A stretch of 64,000 nt of DNA from Chloroflexi bacterium 54-19 (GTDB taxonomy: Bacteria; Chloroflexota; Chloroflexia; Chloroheliales; Chloroheliaceae), in NCBI GenBank assembly GCA_001898225.1, contig MKTJ01000058.1, positions 190,132 through 254,131 on the forward strand, read 5' to 3'. Below, piece after piece: positions 1-7,509 of this stretch. The notes below the pieces were generated by a model. That model did not search any database, was not told where the DNA came from, and saw nothing but the letters and a program-made list of their open reading frames with translations. The first letter of the stretch is position 1; each line of letters begins with the position of its first letter. Both the position numbers and the translations under genes were made by a program.

Positions 1-568
1 CAACCGATTCAATTTCTCCCAGGGCCGGGGTGTCACCGTAAGCGGCCTGGACCACCACCGCGCCCGCGCCATCCCCAAAAAGGACGCAGGTCGAGCGGTC
101 CGTCCAATCGGCCACCCTGGACATTGTTTCGGCCCCGATAACCAGGACATTCCGGGCCATCCCGCTCGTAACGTAGGCTTTCGCTACACTCAGGCCGTAG
201 ACGAACCCGGCGCAAGCGGCTTCCAGGTCAAAGGCCCCGGCCCCGTTCGCGCCAACCTCGGCCTGGACCAGGGCGGCGGTGCTGGGGAAGACATATTCCG
301 GCGTAACGGTCGCGCAAATGACCAGGTCGAGTTGTTCGCCCGGCAGATTGGCCGAAGCAAGGGCCTGTTGGGCGGCCTTAAGCGCCATGTCGAAAGTGCT
401 TTCTTCGGGGGCGGCAATCCGGCGTTCGCGGATGCCGGTGCGCTGGACAATCCATTCGTCCGAAGTGTCTACAAAAGTGGCGAGTTCATTATTAGTTAAA
501 ATTTTTGAAGGAAGATATACCCCCAGCCCGGTAATAGCAGCGCGGGGCAACCTGGTCTGATTATTCAA
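1..568 (-). CDS. fabH: beta-ketoacyl-ACP synthase III (FabH), partial at the window edge
   Basis: This is the N-terminal 189 residues of a FabH-type ketoacyl-ACP synthase III, which condenses an acyl-CoA primer with malonyl-ACP to start fatty acid synthesis. The visible part carries the usual N-terminal 'TGLGVYLP', the 'DEWIVQRTGIRERR' substrate-entry motif near residues 38-50 and the active-site cysteine in 'AACAGF' (Cys119 counted from the chosen start). The catalytic His and Asn lie beyond base 1. No ATG is available early in the frame. I chose TTG at 566-568 because a GAGGAG Shine-Dalgarno sits 9 nt upstream. It could also be a HMG-CoA-synthase-like or chain-specific KASIII paralogue, but the Cys context is typical of FabH. 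Confidence 0.93.
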   Translation of the reverse strand, partial: MNNQTRLPRAAITGLGVYLPSKILTNNELATFVDTSDEWIVQRTGIRERRIAAPEESTFDMALKAAQQALASANLPGEQLDLVICATVTPEYVFPSTAALVQAEVGANGAGAFDLEAACAGFVYGLSVAKAYVTSGMARNVLVIGAETMSRVADWTDRSTCVLFGDGAGAVVVQAAYGDTPALGEIESV

Positions 569-711
569 GCCTACTAACTCCTCTTTATCCGCTAATTTTT
601 TTGTATTTACATGCCTTTTGCTAAATTGAGCAGGATTATTACTATCTCATTATACGGAAGTTTAAGGCGTGCGTCTACCCTTTGCTAAAACTTCAGGTTT
701 AAAATAGTTAG

Positions 712-740
712 TTTACTTGGACAAATCCCTATTATATAAT
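712..740 (+). promoter_or_regulatory. Predicted sigma70-type promoter for the 796 gene
   Basis: A TTTACT -35 box (712-717) and a perfect TATAAT -10 box (735-740) are separated by 17 bp. The predicted start of transcription, near 747, lies about 50 nt before the ATG at 796. A short dyad GAAC-GGCA-GTTC at 743-754 follows immediately and could be an operator over the transcription start; this last point is inference. Apart from this promoter the gap 569-795 holds nothing I recognise. Confidence 0.6.
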
Positions 741-795
741 TGAACGGCAGTTCATTTTCCCAATCAGCCTGGAATATAACTTTACAAGAGAAAAA

Positions 796-3684
796 ATGCA
801 TAAAAATCAACGAAATGCCCCTGGCGTCCCTGAAATTATGCGACCCCGTCCCACCGGCCTGTCTTCCCGCTACCGCAGCCGCAATTTCAAGCTGGCCCGG
901 TTAATGGCCCTGGTGGTGCTGGTCCTGACCCTGGTAATAACAGTTTTCGGTAACGCTGGTTTGCAGTCCGGGACCGGCTCAACCCAGGGGGGGTACGGCC
1001 AGGCTGCCGCTGCCACCCCGCCGCCGGTCAGTAACCAACTGCCGTTGAATTTGCCCCAATCTAAAGAGGAAGCCCAGGCTTTTGAGGCGCAACACAGGTC
1101 GCCCTATAACTTTGATACCCTGACCCAGATGCGACTGCAAAGAGCGGTAGCCCTGGGCGAGCTTCCGGCTTCGGTCCTCGACCAGCCCCAAAAGGCCCCG
1201 GTCGCCACCCCCGCCGCGCCCTTAAACTCACCCTTTAGCACGCCCACGCCGACCAATTCGGCTTACTCGAACGGCAATTCGAGTCTCTTTGTCTTTAACC
1301 CGACCGCCACGCCGAATGTTTCTGCGTGTGGTAGCGACCCCGGCGACGACATTTTTGAACAGGATAACACGGTTTCGTCGGCCAGGGATGTTACCGGCTC
1401 GGTCGCCCCGTCTCTCAAGGAAACCCATACCCTGCGGACCGTCAGCAGCTTCCCGGCTAAAGACCCGGCTTTTGACGGCGACCAGGATTGGATTAAAATC
1501 CATCTCATAGCCAACACGACCTATACCTTTGCGACGGATAACCTCAAACCGGATTACCCGGTCACGGTGGATACGGTTATCGAGTTGTACCGGGGTCCGG
1601 CCACGGGCACGCCTACTTCCGTTAACGACCTTACCCCCATCAATGCCAACGACGATATAAGCTCCAGCGATTTTGCTTCCAGCCTGACCTATACCGCCTC
1701 CGCTGCTGATGCCGCCAACGGGGTTTATTTCTACCTGCGGGTCTATGGCAAACCGAACGTCAGTTGTTTTGGCACTTACGACCTGATTGTCACTTACAGC
1801 ACGGTCCCGACCGTAACCCCGACCGCCACCGTAACCCCCGTCGCCAGCACCTGCGCCGATGCTTACGAAAGCGACGATGCCCCGGCCTCGGCCAAAGAGT
1901 TGCGGGTCACTTACGGCACGACCCCGCCTTTCAACGGCCAGCCCGGCACGCCCGACTTTACCTCGACCAATAACAACGTCCAGGCCCACTTTATCTGCCC
2001 GCAGGCCGACCAGGACTGGGTCTATTTTGACCTCGTGAAGGGCAAGCCTTATAGCATTTTTACGGCGAACTTGCTTAACGGCCTTGATACGATGCTGGTG
2101 CTGTTCCAGGGTGACGCCAACGGTGTCCTGACCCCGATTTATTCCAGCGACGATTTTCCGGGGATGGGCCTGGCTTCACGGATTGACTTTATAGTCCCCG
2201 CAACCTCGACCACGGCAACCGGCGAGTACACCCGTTACTATGCGGTTGTCAAGGATGTCACCGGGAAAGGCACCGATAACCTGGCTTACCAGTTGGTGCT
2301 TGAATCTGCCGGGAACGCCCAGGGCGATTGTATTGACAACTACGAGCCGGACGGCTTGCAATCCGACGCCAAGGACATCCTGGTAAACGAGGTCCAGACC
2401 CACGTGATGTGCCCGGCGGGTGACGCCGATTGGGTCAAGTTCTTTGCCAAGGCGGGCCGGACCTATACCATGAAGACGGCTTTTCCGCCGACGCCCGGCC
2501 TCGATACCGATTTGCACGTCTTCTCGGTGTTGTTCGACCCGGCAGACGCTACTAAAGTGGTTTCTCAGCGCGAACTCGCCTCCAACGATGACGCCTCGGC
2601 CACCGACCTGAGCAGTTCGGTCAATTTCAGCGTGCCGGTAGACGGTATCTATTACGCCCAGGTCAAAAATAACGGTGATGTCGGGCGCAACGGCCTGACC
2701 TATACTATTTCGTATTTAGTTGCTGGGGGTACGGCGGTCCCGCCTACCACCGCGCCCGGTGAAACGGCGACCCCCACGACTTCAACCGCAACTACTACGC
2801 CCAACCTGACAGCGACCGCTAACGCCGCCGCCACCATTACGGCCTCGGCTGCGGGTCCGAGCTTGCTCAGTCTGCAATTCGCCGACCCGGCTTTCCAGAA
2901 GTTGTGGTATTACACCGACCTGGCCGTAGCCCAGAACCAGACCCAGCGTAGCTGGGAGTGGGGGCCGAAACCGGGCGTGGTCTTGCAGGAGAAATACGCC
3001 GAGTCGCCCGGCGGTTCGCGCCAGGTCCAGTATTTTGACAAAAGCCGGATGGAAATCAACAATCCTAAGGGGGACCGTTCGAGCGCCTGGTTTGTCAGCA
3101 ACGGTCTGTTGGTCAGGGAACTGATTACCGGGAAGATAGCGACCGGGGACAGCGCCTTCGAGCAGCGCAGCCCGGCCCGTATCCAAGTCGCGGGCGACAT
3201 CACCCCGGATAACCCGGCCCCGACCTACGCGCAGTTTGCCGGGTTGATAACGGACGGTGACGCTAACCGGGCCGCCGACCTGACCGGGCAGACCGTCCAG
3301 CAGGGCCTTGCCGCCGATGGGACAGTCACGACCCTTTCCGCCGCACCGGAAAACCTCAAGTTGAGCCTCTATGTCAAGGAGACCGGACACAACATCCCGC
3401 AGGTTTTTGCCGACTACATGCAGGAAAACGGCAAGGTCTACGACAACGGCTACAAAGACGGCCAACTGCGCGATTGGGTCTTTGCGATGGGCTATCCTAT
3501 CTCCGAACCGTACTGGATTAAGGCCACGGTCGGCGGGGTCCAGAAAGACGTGCTGGTGCAGTTGTTCGAGCGGCGGGTGCTGACCTATACGCCTTCGAAT
3601 ACACCGGAGTGGCGCGTCGAGATGGCGAATGTCGGCCAGCATTACTATTTCTGGCGGTATGGCCGGAGTTTACTGTCCGATTAG
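796..3684 (+). CDS. Large secreted protein with three PPC-like domains and a C-terminal surface domain
   Basis: The 962-residue product has a basic N-terminus and one hydrophobic segment at about residues 33-53, so it is probably exported or membrane-anchored at its N-terminus. Three repeats beginning with 'C..x.Y/F E.D' near residues 178, 351 and 510 each contain a 'D(Q)DWV/I.F/I' strand. This pattern resembles bacterial pre-peptidase C-terminal (PPC) beta-sandwich domains. A Thr/Ala/Pro-rich linker (about 640-685) leads to a C-terminal region from about 685 with 'VQYFDKSRMEINNP', 'FADYMQENGKVYD' and 'MGYPISEPYWIK'. That last motif recurs in the PQQ-type protein at 60212-62074. No peptidase domain is visible, so the function is unknown; an adhesive or cell-surface role is a guess. 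Confidence 0.75.
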   Translation: MHKNQRNAPGVPEIMRPRPTGLSSRYRSRNFKLARLMALVVLVLTLVITVFGNAGLQSGTGSTQGGYGQAAAATPPPVSNQLPLNLPQSKEEAQAFEAQHRSPYNFDTLTQMRLQRAVALGELPASVLDQPQKAPVATPAAPLNSPFSTPTPTNSAYSNGNSSLFVFNPTATPNVSACGSDPGDDIFEQDNTVSSARDVTGSVAPSLKETHTLRTVSSFPAKDPAFDGDQDWIKIHLIANTTYTFATDNLKPDYPVTVDTVIELYRGPATGTPTSVNDLTPINANDDISSSDFASSLTYTASAADAANGVYFYLRVYGKPNVSCFGTYDLIVTYSTVPTVTPTATVTPVASTCADAYESDDAPASAKELRVTYGTTPPFNGQPGTPDFTSTNNNVQAHFICPQADQDWVYFDLVKGKPYSIFTANLLNGLDTMLVLFQGDANGVLTPIYSSDDFPGMGLASRIDFIVPATSTTATGEYTRYYAVVKDVTGKGTDNLAYQLVLESAGNAQGDCIDNYEPDGLQSDAKDILVNEVQTHVMCPAGDADWVKFFAKAGRTYTMKTAFPPTPGLDTDLHVFSVLFDPADATKVVSQRELASNDDASATDLSSSVNFSVPVDGIYYAQVKNNGDVGRNGLTYTISYLVAGGTAVPPTTAPGETATPTTSTATTTPNLTATANAAATITASAAGPSLLSLQFADPAFQKLWYYTDLAVAQNQTQRSWEWGPKPGVVLQEKYAESPGGSRQVQYFDKSRMEINNPKGDRSSAWFVSNGLLVRELITGKIATGDSAFEQRSPARIQVAGDITPDNPAPTYAQFAGLITDGDANRAADLTGQTVQQGLAADGTVTTLSAAPENLKLSLYVKETGHNIPQVFADYMQENGKVYDNGYKDGQLRDWVFAMGYPISEPYWIKATVGGVQKDVLVQLFERRVLTYTPSNTPEWRVEMANVGQHYYFWRYGRSLLSD

Positions 3685-3702
3685 GATTTAGTATTTTCCA
3701 GC

Positions 3703-3771
3703 AAGGTCACGACCGGGTAAAAAGTCACCACCTTCAAGGGCGGCTTAATAGAACCGGTCGTGACCTTTTTG
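3703..3771 (+). terminator. Long-stem terminator after the PPC protein gene
   Basis: Arms at 3703-3716 and 3754-3767 form a 14-bp stem with a T-run directly after it. The 37-nt loop is unusually long and can form a smaller inner hairpin. Confidence 0.65.
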
Positions 3772-3834
3772 GTTTCAGCAGCGTGAGGCGTAATCAATTC
3801 GCGTCAAAATGACTGTGCTTTAGTCCAACGGGCC

Positions 3835-3925
3835 GGAGATTCCTCGGTTCCCTCGGAATGACAATCACCACAGGATGCACTACTTGGAATGACAAGGTGT
3901 TACGCTCGGAATAACGAATCCAGCC
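3835..3925. repeat. Degenerate 'CTCGGAATGACA' interspersed repeat
   Basis: The stretch holds three degraded versions of a GGAATGACA/GGAATAACG unit, the first preceded by 'TTCCTCGGTTCCCTC'. The same family occurs in cleaner form at 55350-55524. It lies between two convergent genes and has no open reading frame of its own. Confidence 0.6.
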
Positions 3926-3931
3926 CTGGTA

Positions 3932-5158
3932 TTAAAACTTGAACCGGGTGTGGTGGGCGCGGAGGCGGGCTAAATATTCTTCCACGTCGAAACTGACCAC
4001 CGGGACGTTCGGCGGTATTGTCTCGGTGACGAGCGAGGGCCGGTCGAGCATGGCGGCGGCAGTATTGACGAGTCCGGCGGGCAGGTTGTAAAGATTATAG
4101 CCCCCTTCCAGGATGACAAGATAGCGCCCCTCGCAGGACTGCTCGGCGCACTCTTTCACGATACCGGTCAGGGTGTGGTACAACTGGGCCGAAAGCGACA
4201 GGCCGCCACCGGGGTCCCACACATAGGGGTGGATGGTATCGTTAAAGTGGCCGTCGAACCCAGCCGAGACAATTATCAAATCGGGCTGGAATTGCGCGAC
4301 TAATTCCGGCACCACTCTCTCGAACAGGGCCAGATAGGTTGGGTCGCCGGTCTTGGCCGGAAGTGGCAAATTGACCGAAAACCCGGTCCCGGTTTCACGG
4401 CCAGTCTCATGGAAATCCCCACTCTCCGGGTACAATTCCGGGCCGAACTGGTGCAGCGAAAGATAGACCGTCGCGGCGTCTTCCTCGAAAATGGCCTGGG
4501 TGCCGTCCCCGTGATGCAAGTCCCAATCAATAATCAAAGATTTTCCAAAACCGAAACGCCGGGCTGCCACCGCCGCCAGGGCCGCATTATTAAAAAGGCA
4601 AAACCCGCCGCCGCTCTCCCGGCTGGCGTGGTGGCCCGGTGGCCGGGAAAGGACCAGGGCGCTATTCGTTTCCCCGGCAGCCAGCAGTTCGACGGCCCGG
4701 ATAGCCGCCCCCGCCGCCAGTTGGGCCGCTTCAAACGCCCCTTTCCCGATATAAGTCGCCCCGGCTAACTCGCCGCCGGTCCGGCTCAATTTTTGGACCT
4801 TTTCGATATATTCGGCGGAATGGACCCCGGCTAGCTCGTCGAGGGTAGCCGGGCGCGGTTCGTACAGCTTGAACTGGGTCTTGAACTGGGTCTCGAACTG
4901 GTTCGCGTCCGAACCAACCAGGCCAAACCCCAGCAACGCCTCGTAACAGGTCGTGATACGCAGGGACTGTTCGGGATAGGGGACACTGGCCGGTAGCGGG
5001 TAGGGATATTGCAGTTTGCTGACCGTGAAAAGGGGGTCCACCAGGGCCAACCCGCCCACGTGGTGGACCAGGTCGTCGCCTTCGAAAGAAATCTCGCCGG
5101 TATAGGCGCGGGCAAAATCGGCTGAATAAAGCAGGGCCGGTTGGGATTGTTTGTTCAT
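3932..5158 (-). CDS. Histone deacetylase-family (acetoin utilisation/acetylpolyamine) deacylase
   Basis: The 408-residue protein is a zinc-dependent arginase/deacetylase-fold enzyme. It has the family motifs in order: 'RPPGHHAS' near residue 171 with the paired His, 'IDWDLHHGDGT' near 209-219 with a zinc-binding Asp and His, 'SAGFDGHFND' near 299 with the second zinc Asp, and 'EGGYNLYN' near 352 with the transition-state Tyr. All key residues appear intact, so it should be active on an acetyl-lysine, acetylpolyamine or similar amide; the substrate cannot be told from sequence. Residues 1-80 include extra sequence before the canonical core. The gene starts 7 bp downstream of the cyclic-nucleotide-binding gene, on the same strand, so the two are probably co-transcribed. 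Confidence 0.9.
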   Translation of the reverse strand: MNKQSQPALLYSADFARAYTGEISFEGDDLVHHVGGLALVDPLFTVSKLQYPYPLPASVPYPEQSLRITTCYEALLGFGLVGSDANQFETQFKTQFKLYEPRPATLDELAGVHSAEYIEKVQKLSRTGGELAGATYIGKGAFEAAQLAAGAAIRAVELLAAGETNSALVLSRPPGHHASRESGGGFCLFNNAALAAVAARRFGFGKSLIIDWDLHHGDGTQAIFEEDAATVYLSLHQFGPELYPESGDFHETGRETGTGFSVNLPLPAKTGDPTYLALFERVVPELVAQFQPDLIIVSAGFDGHFNDTIHPYVWDPGGGLSLSAQLYHTLTGIVKECAEQSCEGRYLVILEGGYNLYNLPAGLVNTAAAMLDRPSLVTETIPPNVPVVSFDVEEYLARLRAHHTRFKF

Positions 5159-5165
5159 GAGCCTT

Positions 5166-5609
5166 TCAGGAATAAAAACTGGCGGTCTGTTCTTGAAGGG
5201 AACGAATCCGCCGGGTCAGAATAGGTAGCATCGCCACGGCGATATTCGGCTCACGCCGCAGGGCATCCAGGAAGACCCAGCGGTCCAGTTCGACCACCTG
5301 GGTTTCTTCCAGGGCAGTAACGGTGGCGCTGCGCGGGTAGCCGTCTATCAGCGACATTTCACCAAAGAACTCGCCTTTGGAGAGGGTGTTGAGGCTTATT
5401 TCCGGGCGGGTGGGTCTTTCCCGGTAAGTCACCTCGACCGAACCCTCGATAATGACAAAAAGACCGGCGCCGGGGTCGCCCTGCCGGATGATAGCTTCGC
5501 CGGGGTTGAAGGTCCGCCGGTTTGCCAGTTTACCCAGCATGTCCAGGTGTTCTTCCTTCAGGGCAGCCAGAATCGGCACTCGTCTCAAACTATCGGCCAG
5601 GTTGTCCAT
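5166..5609 (-). CDS. Cyclic nucleotide-binding domain protein, no DNA-binding domain
   Basis: This 147-residue protein consists of a single cNMP-binding (CRP-like) beta-roll: 'FNPGEAIIRQGDPGAGLFVIIEG', 'GEFFGEMSLIDGYPRSATVTA' and a C-terminal helix. The 'GE(M)SL....RSATV' phosphate-binding cassette is well kept. There is no helix-turn-helix, so it is not a complete CRP regulator; it may sense a nucleotide or act as a protein-protein module. The start at 5609 (ATG) is preferred over TTG at 5633 because an AGAAAGAG sequence lies 7 nt upstream of the ATG. It is the first gene of a probable operon with the deacylase. Confidence 0.85.
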   Translation of the reverse strand: MDNLADSLRRVPILAALKEEHLDMLGKLANRRTFNPGEAIIRQGDPGAGLFVIIEGSVEVTYRERPTRPEISLNTLSKGEFFGEMSLIDGYPRSATVTALEETQVVELDRWVFLDALRREPNIAVAMLPILTRRIRSLQEQTASFYS

Positions 5610-5749
5610 AACGGGGCTCTTTCTATTCTGCAAAAGATTTTTAGAACTTAAATGAAATTGAACAGGATTTTGACAAATAGTACGGAAAAGAGGGCCGGGT
5701 TAAACCCAGAACGCGGCCCTTTCGCTGACCGGCAAATTACAAAGTTAAA

Positions 5750-7213
5750 TCATCCCGGTTCCTGCAAGAGCTGCATGGCCCGTTTGAAAAAACCATCGGC
5801 TAAATTTTTATCAATAAATTGCTGGGCGACGCGCCGGGCCTGGTTGCAGCAGTTGACCAGGGCCGGGATAGTTTCCTCCGACTGAATCAACAACTGGACG
5901 ACCCGGTTGGAGCGTTTGCCAAAGATTTCTTCGGCCAACTCGATAAGCTCTAATTTGGTCTCGCGGACCGAGCGCGGGCGGCTGGCGTAATCAAAAAGTT
6001 TATCCTGGGAAGGCGAAATCAAAACTTCGATAGTGCTGTCGGGCTGCGTCACAATCTGGTAGACCCGCAAAATGCTTTCTTCCAGCACTTCTTCCACTTC
6101 GTAATAGCTGCCAAGTTTGTGCCCGGCGTAGAGAAAGATATAGCCGTTTTCGGCGGAGCTATTGATGCGGACGACCCCGGTGCGGTCAGCCTGTTCCAGG
6201 GTATTGAGCAGCTTGTTCAGTTTGACGCTCTGGCTGCTCATGCTGTTTAGCTCAGGTTCGCCGATTATCAGGGCCGAAAAGCTGTGGACAAATTCCGGTT
6301 CGAGCGGGTAGACCAGCAGGCTGTTTGTTTCATTGGCCGGGAGGCGCTGGGCGGTTATCCGGCGCAAGGCTTCCTGGTCCTTCAAGAAAGCCTGGCTGTT
6401 ATCGTCGGCAAAGCGGCTGTGGACCACCAGCCCTTTATAGAGCAGGGAAAACCCCTCGCTCTGGGGGAACACAAGACTGACAAAGCCGGAGAAATGGGCC
6501 TTCCAGAGGGTGTCGTAGGCGGTCTTGACCAGGCCATCATCCGGCGAGAAGACAAACGCGCTCACGAAAGGCAGGGGCAGCCCGGACCAGGAGCGGAAGC
6601 GGGGCGGGCGCAGCACTTCGTCTCCCAGTTGGTCGCGGAACTGTTCCGTCCCTTTCTCGGTGGTCTCGGCCATACCGTCCAGGGGTTGGTGGCCGTTCTG
6701 GCTGGTTGCACCGTTAGGCGACCCCGTTTCAGCGGTGGAGGCGTTGGCGGCTACGATTTCGGCCAGACTCCCGGTCGTCAGGTTAGAGCGGGTGATGGTC
6801 GGGCGGTCCAGGGCTATTTCCCTGGTTTCGACGATGGCGGAGTGGCCGTTCCTTGCCGCCGGGGGAGGTTTGAGCTCTCCGGTCGGCGGTTTTTGCACCT
6901 GTGCAGAAATTTCGGCCAGGAGGCCGAGCCGGTCGAGCAGGGCGTTTTCGGCGGCGTTATCTATCGAATCCTCGGTAGAGGTGCTGTTGCGTTCCCAGCG
7001 AATCTGGGCTTTCCGGTTGGTGACAAGCTGGTAAATAACCTCGTTGCCGGTGGCGGTCTTATTCCGGGCGTGGCGAAGGTGTCCCTTCTTAAAGAAGACC
7101 TCCGCGCTGACCTCGTTATCTTCCAGGAAAAGCAAACGCCCGGTCTGTCCTTTGAGCCGGGCAAACTTAATCAACTCTTTTATCGAGACTGCGGTTGTGG
7201 TTGGTTGAGGCAT
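5750..7213 (-). CDS. DUF4388 (PATAN-like) protein
   Basis: The N-terminal 100 residues ('SIKELIKFARLKGQTGRLLF...AEVFFKKGHLRHARNKTATGNEVIYQLV') match the DUF4388/PATAN pattern found in bacterial gliding and type IV pilus signalling proteins. The remaining part of the 487 residues has a Pro/Ala/Thr-rich spacer (about 110-200). Next comes a roadblock-like region with 'GFVSLVFPQSEGFSLLYKGLVVHSRF', and then a second DUF4388-like copy ('LNKLLNTLEQADRTGVVRINS...GYIFLYAGHKLGSYYEVEE'). The product is probably cytoplasmic. A role in signalling or pilus regulation is inference from the family. It stands alone and is transcribed away from the AOR gene. Confidence 0.7.
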   Translation of the reverse strand: MPQPTTTAVSIKELIKFARLKGQTGRLLFLEDNEVSAEVFFKKGHLRHARNKTATGNEVIYQLVTNRKAQIRWERNSTSTEDSIDNAAENALLDRLGLLAEISAQVQKPPTGELKPPPAARNGHSAIVETREIALDRPTITRSNLTTGSLAEIVAANASTAETGSPNGATSQNGHQPLDGMAETTEKGTEQFRDQLGDEVLRPPRFRSWSGLPLPFVSAFVFSPDDGLVKTAYDTLWKAHFSGFVSLVFPQSEGFSLLYKGLVVHSRFADDNSQAFLKDQEALRRITAQRLPANETNSLLVYPLEPEFVHSFSALIIGEPELNSMSSQSVKLNKLLNTLEQADRTGVVRINSSAENGYIFLYAGHKLGSYYEVEEVLEESILRVYQIVTQPDSTIEVLISPSQDKLFDYASRPRSVRETKLELIELAEEIFGKRSNRVVQLLIQSEETIPALVNCCNQARRVAQQFIDKNLADGFFKRAMQLLQEPG

Positions 7214-7292
7214 CGTTGGTGGCCGGACTTCTTTCGCTGCCTGGGATTTTCTACCGGAAAGAGTGTTCTTGTTTCCTGCGCAATTTCAAAAT

Positions 7293-7313
7293 ATTGAACG
7301 GTAACGGTTCAAT
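7293..7313. promoter_or_regulatory. 21-bp dyad upstream of the AOR gene
   Basis: ATTGAAC at 7293-7299 and GTTCAAT at 7307-7313 are exact inverted arms with a 7-bp spacer. The dyad sits in the divergent gap between the DUF4388 gene and the AOR gene and has the size of a dimeric regulator site. The rest of the gap to 7509 contains no gene; no strong promoter stands out. Confidence 0.4.
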
Positions 7314-7509
7314 TATTTACACTAATATTAGGTTAGCTATAGGGCCTTGTCAAGGTCAGGGCCGGGGCTGGCGGCGGTACTTTTGGTGTAATTGCCTTTT
7401 AATTGGGGCTATTGTAAAATCTCAACAGCCAATGGCCTCTTTGGGACCCCTCTGGCCGGGTTTCCGGCCAGTTAACCAACCATCGGAACCAGGACAAACA
7501 GAGAAAATA

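Noticed and set aside
1228-1989. Minus-strand 253-codon frame inside the PPC protein gene
   Set aside because: It is a shadow of a GC-rich gene; the plus frame has clear domains and codon bias.
6284-7297. Plus-strand 337-codon frame opposite the DUF4388 gene
   Set aside because: It is the complement of a better supported gene and lacks a ribosome site.
7195-7509. N-terminal extension of the AOR frame
   Set aside because: The frame is open from 7195, but the segment has no AOR similarity and covers the promoter region; the family N-terminus begins at 7510.
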